A stretch of 64,000 nt of DNA, from the NCBI GenBank assembly GCA_000435075.1, contig FR890644.1, forward strand, positions 13,707 through 77,706. Direction: 5' to 3'. The stretch is from Bacteroides sp. CAG:770. GTDB lineage: Bacteria; Bacteroidota; Bacteroidia; Bacteroidales; UBA932. Positions 43,114-49,476 of this stretch are shown here, one piece after another. The position numbers and the translations under genes are program-made. The first letter of the stretch is position 1, and each line of letters begins with the position of its first letter. The notes under the pieces were generated by a model. That model searched no databases, was not told where the DNA came from, and saw nothing but the letters and a program-made list of their open reading frames with translations.

Positions 43114-44130
43114 ATGGAAAAGAAAAATTTCAGTGATATCGGCAAGGTGGAAGCGATAAGGCAACTTTTCGAGGTTTCCCCTTTTAAACAAAAAGATGGT
43201 ACTGCATTTCTTAGCGGAGAAAAAGGAGGGATTGTAAGAACAGCCTCTCGTCTCTGGCTTGAAGGCATTGACTTCGATCTTACTTATTTTCCTCTGAAGC
43301 ATCTCGGATACAAGTGTGTGGTCGGAACAGTGGGTGAACTTTATGCTTCGCTCGCAAGACCTCAGTCAATTTCCGTCAGACTTGGCATTTCTGCCAAACT
43401 TGACCTTCCTCAGGTGACGGAATTATGGAACGGCATCTGTGCAGCAGCGGAAGAGCATCATATCAGTAGAGCCGATTTAGACCTGATTCCATCACGTAAC
43501 GGATTGACAATCAGTATAGTAGTTACCGGTTTGACTTCTCCTGAAGTCTCTGAGAATCGAAAATCCGCGAACAGCAAGGACCTTATATGTATTTCCGGAA
43601 ATGTCGGAGGGGCATTTTTGGGCATGAGTCTGCTTGAGGCGGAAAAACGCAAGTTCGAAAAGGCGGGCGACTTGACCGGAACTCCTGACATTGAAAAATA
43701 CAAGATGCTGGTCGGTGCTTATCTGAAACCTGAGATCAATCCTGACATTGTCAGTGAACTTTCAGATTCGGACATAATTCCTTCTTATGGATATCTCGCA
43801 GACAGGGGACTTGCGGACATGGCAAAGAGGCTGAACCGCGACAGCGGCCTGGGCGTGAAACTTTATTCCAACCAGATTCCTTTCGAGGGCAATTCCTTCG
43901 AGGCAGGAAAGAAACTTAACATTGACCCTGTTGCTGCCGCAATGAACGGCGGTGATGATTTCCGTATCGTCTATGTCGTGCCGATTTCGAAGTATGAGAC
44001 TTTCCGTCACGATTTTCAGACTTTCTCTATCATCGGCCATTTGGCAAAGCCTGAGGTCGGCACTGTCGTCGTGACTCCGGAGGGAGCCGAACTTCCTCTC
44101 CATGCGCAGGGCTGGAAAGAAAATGAATAA
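43114..44130 (+). CDS. ThiL/AIR-synthase-like protein with lost acidic motifs
   Basis: A 338-residue protein that aligns by eye with thiamine-monophosphate kinase: LWLEGIDFDLTYFPLKHLGYK matches the LLLEGVHFDLTYVPLKHLGYK of Bacteroidetes ThiL, and AAAMNGGDDFRIVYVVPIS the NGGEDYELLF block. However, the ATP/Mg-binding acids are replaced throughout: GIGDDAAV reads as KDGTAFLS, the SD of the NxSD motif becomes GE (VGTVGELYAS), GGDT becomes IPSRNG and the SDGL motif becomes ADRGL. It therefore is unlikely to be a normal kinase. It could be a regulatory or structural paralog. An upstream -7-like TATTTTTG is at 43082-43089. Confidence 0.85.
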   Translation: MEKKNFSDIGKVEAIRQLFEVSPFKQKDGTAFLSGEKGGIVRTASRLWLEGIDFDLTYFPLKHLGYKCVVGTVGELYASLARPQSISVRLGISAKLDLPQVTELWNGICAAAEEHHISRADLDLIPSRNGLTISIVVTGLTSPEVSENRKSANSKDLICISGNVGGAFLGMSLLEAEKRKFEKAGDLTGTPDIEKYKMLVGAYLKPEINPDIVSELSDSDIIPSYGYLADRGLADMAKRLNRDSGLGVKLYSNQIPFEGNSFEAGKKLNIDPVAAAMNGGDDFRIVYVVPISKYETFRHDFQTFSIIGHLAKPEVGTVVVTPEGAELPLHAQGWKENE

Positions 44131-44136
44131 ATGATT

Positions 44137-44160
44137 CAAGTTTCGCACTTGCGAAACTTG
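44137..44160. repeat. Perfect 11-bp inverted repeat
   Basis: Arms CAAGTTTCGCA and TGCGAAACTTG flank the dinucleotide CT, 7 nt after the ThiL-like stop codon. There is no T-tract, so it may be a stem-loop for mRNA 3'-end protection, an attenuating hairpin or a protein-binding site. Confidence 0.85.
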
Positions 44161-44184
44161 AGCAACTAATAAATAAAACCGAAC

Positions 44185-44283
44185 ATGAAAATCTTTTCAA
44201 TTGTCATCATGGCAGCCGCCATGGTCTTCATGCCAGTTGACGCTTCCGCACAGAAGCTGGGCTACAAACTTGCTAAACAGTAG
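44185..44283 (+). CDS. Very small secreted peptide gene (32 codons)
   Basis: ATG at 44185 encodes 32 residues: MKIFSIVIMAAAMVFMP followed by VDASAQKLGYKLAKQ, ending in TAG. The first 23 residues look like a complete signal peptide with an ASA cleavage site, leaving a mature peptide of about 10 residues rich in Lys. It is 54 nt after the ThiL-like gene and 15 nt before a terminator. It might be a genuine micropeptide or a remnant of a longer exported protein truncated by a stop. No family recognised. Confidence 0.45.
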   Translation: MKIFSIVIMAAAMVFMPVDASAQKLGYKLAKQ

Positions 44284-44298
44284 TTTGACGGACATATT

Positions 44299-44340
44299 AA
44301 AAAATCCCCGGAGTATTCTGATGTACTTCGGGGATTTTTT
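44299..44340. terminator. Bidirectional terminator between the small peptide gene and glyS
   Basis: AAAAAATCCCCGGAGTA pairs with TACTTCGGGGATTTTTT around TTCTGATG. A-tract and T-tract on both sides allow termination in both directions; glyS converges from the right. Confidence 0.85.
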
Positions 44341-44361
44341 ATGACGTTGTTTCAGGCGATT

Positions 44362-45906
44362 TTAGCCGTCGATTCCTCTGAGAAGGTTAGACATGTTGAC
44401 CTTCTTGTCGATCATGGCACGGAGCTCTGAAATAGGCACTCTGACCTGTTCCATGGTGTCACGGTCACGGACTGTAACGCAATGATCCTTGAGAGAATCG
44501 TGATCGACAGTTACGCAGAACGGAGTACCGATGGCATCCTGACGACGATATCTCTTTCCGATACTGTCTTTCTCATCGTACTGATAGTTGAAATCGTATC
44601 TGATTTCCTTGACAACTTCCTGTGCGAGTTCAGGGAGACCATCTTTCTTCAGAAGAGGAAGAATGGCAACCTTGACAGGAGCAAGCGGAGCCGGAATGCT
44701 GAGGACTACACGTGACTCACCGTTCTCAAGTTCCTCTACCTTATAAGAGTGTGAAAGTACAGCGAGGAACATACGGTCAACACCGATAGATGTCTCTACG
44801 CAATACGGAGTATAGCTTTCGCCCGTTTCAGGATCGAAGTACTGGATCTTCTTTCCGGAAAGTTTCGCATGATTCGAAAGGTCGAAGTCAGTTCTTGAAT
44901 GAATACCCTCGAGTTCCTTGAAACCGAATGGGAAATTGAACTCGATATCGGTAGCGGCATTGGCATAGTGGGCAAGTTTCTCATGGTCGTGGAAACGATA
45001 GTTCTCAGCTCCCATACCGAGGTTCACATGCCACTTCAAACGGGTTTCCTTCCAATATTTGAAGAACTCCATTTCAGTTCCAGGCTTGCAGAAGAATTCC
45101 ATCTCCATCTGCTCGAACTCTCTCATACGGAAGATGAACTGACGTGCGACAATCTCATTCCTGAATGCCTTTCCGATCTGCGCGATACCGAAAGGTATCT
45201 TGTTGCGGCCGGTCTTCTGGACATTAAGATACTCGACGAAGATACCCTGTGCCGTCTCCGGACGAAGATAGATCTTTTCATCAGCCTCTCCGGTGTTGCT
45301 GATCTGGGTGCTGAACATCAAGTTGAACTGACGTACATCTGTCCAGTTTGCTGTACCTGAGATAGGACAAACAATACCGCAATCGAGTATTATCTGCTTA
45401 TATTCCTTAAGGTCATTGGCCTGCTCGGCTGCAACGTATCTTGAGTGTACAGCCTCGTATTTGGCCTTCTCGCGGAGCACGTTAGGGTTTGTCTCGCGGA
45501 ACTTCTCCTCGTCGAAATTCTCACCGAACTTCTTGCGGCCCTTGGCAACTTCCTTCTCTATTTTCTCTTCGATTTTGCCGAGATAATCCTCGATAAGGTT
45601 GTCTGCACGATATCTTTTCTTGGAATCCTTATTGTCGATAAGAGGATCGTTGAACGCAGCTACATGGCCTGATGCAACCCAAACCTTAGGATGCATGAAG
45701 ATGCAAGAGTCAATGCCGACAACATTCTCGTGAAGGCGGGTCATAGCCTCCCACCAATATCTCTTGATGTTGTTCTTAAGTTCTACGCCCATCTGACCGT
45801 AATCATAAACGGCAGCCAGTCCATCATAGATTTCGCTTGAAGGAAAAATGAAACCATATTCCTTGCAGTGCGCAACTAGGACTTTGAAAAGTTCATCCTG
45901 TGTCAT
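44362..45906 (-). CDS. glyS: Glycyl-tRNA synthetase (alpha2 type)
   Basis: A 514-residue class II synthetase of the homodimeric GlyRS class, charging tRNA-Gly. Opening block KEYGFIFPSSEIYDGLAAVYDYGQMG, then NIKRYWWEAM; motif 2 is FRNEIVARQFIFRMREFEQMEMEFF; motif 3 lies in PYCVETSIGVDRMFLAVL, followed by APVKVAILPLL of the anticodon-binding domain. Length is usual for the bacterial homodimeric form (about 460-515). A TAAATTTG -7 candidate is at 45990-45983. It converges on the small peptide gene at a shared terminator. Confidence 0.97.
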   Translation of the reverse strand: MTQDELFKVLVAHCKEYGFIFPSSEIYDGLAAVYDYGQMGVELKNNIKRYWWEAMTRLHENVVGIDSCIFMHPKVWVASGHVAAFNDPLIDNKDSKKRYRADNLIEDYLGKIEEKIEKEVAKGRKKFGENFDEEKFRETNPNVLREKAKYEAVHSRYVAAEQANDLKEYKQIILDCGIVCPISGTANWTDVRQFNLMFSTQISNTGEADEKIYLRPETAQGIFVEYLNVQKTGRNKIPFGIAQIGKAFRNEIVARQFIFRMREFEQMEMEFFCKPGTEMEFFKYWKETRLKWHVNLGMGAENYRFHDHEKLAHYANAATDIEFNFPFGFKELEGIHSRTDFDLSNHAKLSGKKIQYFDPETGESYTPYCVETSIGVDRMFLAVLSHSYKVEELENGESRVVLSIPAPLAPVKVAILPLLKKDGLPELAQEVVKEIRYDFNYQYDEKDSIGKRYRRQDAIGTPFCVTVDHDSLKDHCVTVRDRDTMEQVRVPISELRAMIDKKVNMSNLLRGIDG

Positions 45907-46019
45907 AACAGATATATTATTTAATTAATAATCAATTGGAATGCCCCTGTTACGGGCATTTTTGTTCTTCACGTGCAAAACGCAAATTTACGCATTTGTT
46001 TTCAAATACCGCAGAGTAA

Positions 46020-46508
46020 TCATCTGTTTCTCTTGAAGACCTCCGGAAATGCCTCCTTCTCCTCCTCAGAGACAATCTGTCTCAATGGAATCATGACGAA
46101 ATCACGCTCCGACATCAAAGGATGAGGAATAGTAAGTACTTTATTATCAATATATTGCTTACCATAAAGGAGTATATCAATGTCAATCGGCCGGGAATGA
46201 TACACCCTCTTCCCATCCGTATCGAATTCGACGACCTCGTCCCGTCCCATGGACTTTTCTATCCGCTTGCACTCCTTAAGAAGCGATAGAGGAGTAACTT
46301 GCTCATTAACAAAGACTTCGGCCGCGCAGTTCAGAAACTTCACATCAGCATTGAAACCCCAGGGTTCGGTCTCGATAAGGTCTGAAACCTTGACGACGCT
46401 CACGCCATCCACATCGTCCAGCATTGACAATGCCAATCTTATGTTCGCCTCGCGGTCGCCCTCGTTGGACCCCAGCCCGAGATAAACGTCAATGCCAGCC
46501 TTTTCCAT
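46020..46508 (-). CDS. folK: 2-amino-4-hydroxy-6-hydroxymethyldihydropteridine diphosphokinase
   Basis: A 162-residue HPPK, transferring pyrophosphate from ATP to hydroxymethyl-dihydropterin in folate synthesis. Signature elements are YLGLGSNEGDREANI at the N-terminus, ETEPWGFNADVKFLNCA and HSRPIDIDILLYG, with PHPLMSERDFVMIPL near the end. Length is standard. Its ATG shares one base with the TGA of the DUF59 gene upstream (TGATG at 46510-46506), so it is translationally coupled to the suf-type genes. Confidence 0.95.
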   Translation of the reverse strand: MEKAGIDVYLGLGSNEGDREANIRLALSMLDDVDGVSVVKVSDLIETEPWGFNADVKFLNCAAEVFVNEQVTPLSLLKECKRIEKSMGRDEVVEFDTDGKRVYHSRPIDIDILLYGKQYIDNKVLTIPHPLMSERDFVMIPLRQIVSEEEKEAFPEVFKRNR

Positions 46509-46879
46509 CAGTCGTCAACGTCTAATCCGAGGTCGAGTCGTGCTTCTTCTGAGAGCATGCTCTTGTCCCACACAGGTTCGAAAACGAGTTCAATGTTGCA
46601 GGATTTGATTCCCGGGACATCCTCGACAGATGTCTTTACCTCAGCCATCACCTCGTCCGCCATCGGGCAATTAGGCGCTGTAAACGTCATTTTGATGGCA
46701 ACGTCATGCTCCTTGTTTATCACCAGTTCATATATGAGTCCCAAGTCATAAATGTTCACTGGAATTTCAGGGTCATATACTTGTTTCAATGCCTTGATGA
46801 CATCCGTGTACAATGGAGCAAGTGCTTTTGCATCTTCTGCAGTAAGCACCTCCTGCTCTGTATTCTTATTCTCTTCCAT
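46508..46879 (-). CDS. DUF59 / MIP18-family Fe-S assembly protein
   Basis: About 123 residues from MEENKNTEQEV (an ATG two codons upstream is possible). It shows VYDPEIPVNIYDLGLIYELV, TFTAPNCPMADEVMAEVKTSV (conserved Cys) and LVFEPVWDKSMLSEEARLDLGL, all typical of the SufT/MIP18 family that helps mature Fe-S proteins. It lies between sufE (15 bp) and folK, confirming the Fe-S context. Confidence 0.93.
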   Translation of the reverse strand: MEENKNTEQEVLTAEDAKALAPLYTDVIKALKQVYDPEIPVNIYDLGLIYELVINKEHDVAIKMTFTAPNCPMADEVMAEVKTSVEDVPGIKSCNIELVFEPVWDKSMLSEEARLDLGLDVDD

Positions 46880-46894
46880 AACCAATTTTGTATC

Positions 46895-47326
46895 TTACTT
46901 GGCTGAGTTTTCCAATGCCACAGCCTTAATCGTAGCTATCATTGATGCCAATCCATTCGCCCTCGTCGGTGACAGATTTTCCTTCAGACCTATCTTTTCA
47001 ATGAAACTGAAATCTGATGATGCGATTTCTTCCGGTGTACGGCCTGAGTAAATGCTGACAAGAAGGGATATTATACCCTTGGTTATGATGGCATCACTGT
47101 CGGCTGTGAACCACAGCTTCCCGTCTTTCATCTGATAGTCCAGCCAAACCCTGGACTGACATCCTTTGATGAGCCTGTCATCTGTCTTGGATGAATCAGG
47201 ATAAGGTGCCAGATTCTTTCCCAAGTCTATCAGATACTCGTATTTGTCCAGCCATTCGTCATACATGGAGAAGGAATCTACTACTTCGTCCTCCGCTTCC
47301 TTCAATGTTTTGATATTGTTTTCCAT
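46895..47326 (-). CDS. sufE: SufE-family sulfur acceptor protein
   Basis: A 143-residue SufE. The active-site cysteine lies in LIKGCQSRVWLDYQM, with WLDKYEYLIDLGKNL near the N-terminus and LSPTRANGLASMIATIK at the C-terminus. It accepts persulfide from SufS and stimulates the desulfurase. It starts 4 bp after the sufS stop and precedes the DUF59 gene. Confidence 0.95.
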   Translation of the reverse strand: MENNIKTLKEAEDEVVDSFSMYDEWLDKYEYLIDLGKNLAPYPDSSKTDDRLIKGCQSRVWLDYQMKDGKLWFTADSDAIITKGIISLLVSIYSGRTPEEIASSDFSFIEKIGLKENLSPTRANGLASMIATIKAVALENSAK

Positions 47327-47330
47327 CTTC

Positions 47331-48557
47331 CTATCGTAACATATTAATAGCCTTGTCCAACGATTTCATGAAATATTCTGCCTCGTCCATTGTGTTGTAA
47401 GGGGCCAATGATATCCTCAGCATACCTGTAACACCGAATCTGTCCATAACAGGTTCCGCACACATCTGACCCGAACGCGCAGCGATTCCCATCTTGTCTA
47501 AAATCAATGCCAGATCTTCGTGGTGTGCACCTTTCACAGTGAATGAGAAAAGCGGAATCTTCTCAGATGTTCCACGCGGAACTCCATACAAAGTAATCCT
47601 GTCATCGTTCATCAATGCGTTATACATATAATCCCTTACAGAGTCGTAATAAGCAGAAACTTCCCTGTCGCGCATCATCTTTGCCACCTCAATAGCCGGT
47701 TTCAATGTCGGTACACCGGTAAAGTTCAGTGTGCCCGCCTCGAATTTTTCAGGGAGCGGAGCATATGTCGTACCGCTGAACTTAACGGTAGCAATCATCT
47801 CTCCCCCGCCCATATAAGGAGGCATCTGCTCAAGCCAATGTTTCTTTCCGTAAAGTACACCTACGCCTGTCGCTGCATACAGTTTATGTCCGGAAAAAGC
47901 ATAGAAATCGCAGTCGATTTTCCGTACATCCATTCCTTCATGGACAACACCCTGGGCGCCATCAATCAAAACGGGAACATTCTTGGAGTGGCAGATTCTT
48001 ACGATTTCGTCGATAGAATTGATGATTCCGAGGACATTGGAAATCTGAGTAACGGCCACAATCCTGGTCCTGTCTATTATCATTGACTCAAGCATATCCA
48101 CCTTGAGATAGCCGTTGTCATCTACTCTCAGAACTTTAAGAACAGCCTTTTTTCTCTGACACATCATCTGCCATGGAACTATATCAGAATGATGTTCCAC
48201 TTCAGATACTATCACTTCGTCCCCTTCATGGACAAACGCTTCACCAAAGCTGAAAGCAACAAGATTTATCGATGCCGTAGTGCCGGAAGTGAAAACAATT
48301 TCCTCCCTGCATTCAGCATTGATAAAGTCCCGTACAGCATCGCGAGTTGTCTCATATTCGTCAGTCGCTTCCTCGGCAAGCCTGTGGATGCCCCTATGGA
48401 TATTGGCATTGGACTGTGTTGTAAGTCTGTTCCACATATCTATGACCTGCTGAGGCCTCTGGGCTGTCGCAGCGTTGTCAAAATAAACGAGATCTTTTCC
48501 GTATACCTTTCTGGAAAGTATCGGAAACATCGCTCTTATGTCATTAACTGAAGCCAT
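47331..48557 (-). CDS. sufS: Cysteine desulfurase
   Basis: A 408-residue PLP enzyme of the SufS (group II) class that mobilises cysteine sulfur. Landmarks: VYFDNAATAQRPQQVIDM, TSGTTASINLVAFSFG, the substrate region VEHHSDIVPWQ, the PLP lysine in FYAFSGHKLYAATGVGVLYG and the catalytic Cys in RSGQMCAEPVMDRFG. Length is typical. First gene of sufS-sufE-DUF59-folK; sufB, sufC and sufD are not nearby. A TAACTTTG -7 candidate lies at 48692-48685. Confidence 0.96.
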   Translation of the reverse strand: MASVNDIRAMFPILSRKVYGKDLVYFDNAATAQRPQQVIDMWNRLTTQSNANIHRGIHRLAEEATDEYETTRDAVRDFINAECREEIVFTSGTTASINLVAFSFGEAFVHEGDEVIVSEVEHHSDIVPWQMMCQRKKAVLKVLRVDDNGYLKVDMLESMIIDRTRIVAVTQISNVLGIINSIDEIVRICHSKNVPVLIDGAQGVVHEGMDVRKIDCDFYAFSGHKLYAATGVGVLYGKKHWLEQMPPYMGGGEMIATVKFSGTTYAPLPEKFEAGTLNFTGVPTLKPAIEVAKMMRDREVSAYYDSVRDYMYNALMNDDRITLYGVPRGTSEKIPLFSFTVKGAHHEDLALILDKMGIAARSGQMCAEPVMDRFGVTGMLRISLAPYNTMDEAEYFMKSLDKAINMLR

Positions 48558-48789
48558 ATCAGAAATGATTAAAATACTACATTGTCTAAAATCACCGGGA
48601 TTGGGAAAAACAGCATAAAATGGTATATGAAACTTCCGGAATCCCAGACTTGCTCAATGTATTGTCAAGTCATATCGCAAACTGCAAAGTTACGAAAGTA
48701 ATCAGTCATTATCTCCACTTTTTCGAACAATTTAAGTCTTTTTAAGTTTATTCCACTATTTTTGCAATACGACAATAAAAACAAACAAT
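48558..48789. other. Divergent spacer between sufS and ruvA
   Basis: A 232-bp gap without a gene. It holds -7-type elements on both strands: TAACTTTG on the minus strand (48692-48685) toward sufS and TATTTTTG on the plus strand (48757-48764) toward ruvA. Proper -33 elements are not clear for either. Confidence 0.5.
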
Positions 48790-49377
48790 ATGTACGATTA
48801 TATTAAAGGCGAAATAGTGGAAATCAGCCCCACTGAAGTAATATTGGAATGTAACGGCATCGGTTACAGCATCATGATATCACTTCAGACTTACGATGCA
48901 CTCAAAGAGAGCGATGAAGCCAAAGTATATATATATCATCACATCAGGGAAGACGAGGAACAGTTCTACGGATTCGCCACGAAGAATGAGCGCGAACTGT
49001 TCAAACTTCTCATCAGCGTTTCCGGAGTAGGTGTAGGCTCAGCAAGGATGATGCTGTCATCGCTTACAGATGAGGAAATACGAAACGCCATCCTGAGCGA
49101 GGATGTTAGAACTATTAAAAGCATCAAGGGAATCGGCATGAAAACTGCCCAGCGACTTATCTTGGATCTGAAGGATAAGATAGTCAAGGGGGCAGGTGTA
49201 GAGACTGCTGAGATCACAGTTCCTACCAAGAATCATAATATCGATGAGGCTACCACTGCCCTAATGAATCTCGGATTCTCAAAGGTCAATATAAATAAGA
49301 TACTGCCTGAGATATTGAAAGAAAGTCCAGATGCTTCCATCGAGACTATCATTAGAGAGGGACTTAAACGACTCTAA
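48790..49377 (+). CDS. ruvA: Holliday junction DNA helicase subunit RuvA
   Basis: A 195-residue RuvA: YDYIKGEIVEISPTEVILECNGIGY (OB domain), REDEEQFYGFATKNERELFKLLISVSGVG, the two helix-hairpin-helix motifs (VSGVGVGSARMML and IKGIGMKTAQRLILDLKDK), and the C-terminal third domain (ATTALMNLGFSKVNINKIL). It binds Holliday junctions and recruits RuvB. ruvB lies about 7.5 kb away at 56884-57933 on the opposite strand. Confidence 0.97.
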   Translation: MYDYIKGEIVEISPTEVILECNGIGYSIMISLQTYDALKESDEAKVYIYHHIREDEEQFYGFATKNERELFKLLISVSGVGVGSARMMLSSLTDEEIRNAILSEDVRTIKSIKGIGMKTAQRLILDLKDKIVKGAGVETAEITVPTKNHNIDEATTALMNLGFSKVNINKILPEILKESPDASIETIIREGLKRL

Positions 49378-49425
49378 CAATACAGGACAGACCTGGACGA
49401 GGAATCATATTATCCAAAATAAAAC

Positions 49426-49471
49426 AAATCCGGAAAAGTTGTTCCACATGGAACATTTCTTTTCCGGATTT
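49426..49471. terminator. Convergent terminator hairpin containing a parS-like palindrome
   Basis: Perfect 13-bp arms AAATCCGGAAAAG (49426-49438) and CTTTTCCGGATTT (49459-49471) enclose TGTTCCACATGGAACA (49440-49455). It lies between the convergent ruvA and mnmG stops. The loop palindrome differs by one base from the parS at 49930-49945. Confidence 0.8.
49440..49455. other. Second parS-like site (one mismatch) in the ruvA/mnmG terminator
   Basis: TGTTCCACATGGAACA differs from the site at 49930 by a single base at the centre (CACATG for CACGTG). It is non-coding and sits in the loop of the terminator. Whether ParB tolerates this change is unknown. Confidence 0.6.
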
Positions 49472-49476
49472 GAAAT

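Noticed and set aside
45935..45966. Hairpin GAATGCCCCTGTTACGGGCATTTTT between glyS and folK, reading as a folK terminator
   Set aside because: The T-tract is on the plus strand whereas both flanking genes are on the minus strand; it may be a 5' leader structure of glyS but nothing more supports this.
47568..47583. TGTTCCACGCGGAACT in sufS as a third parS
   Set aside because: Two mismatches, one in the central CACGTG core; it codes the same V-P-R-G-T peptide as the mnmG site, so similarity may be coding coincidence.
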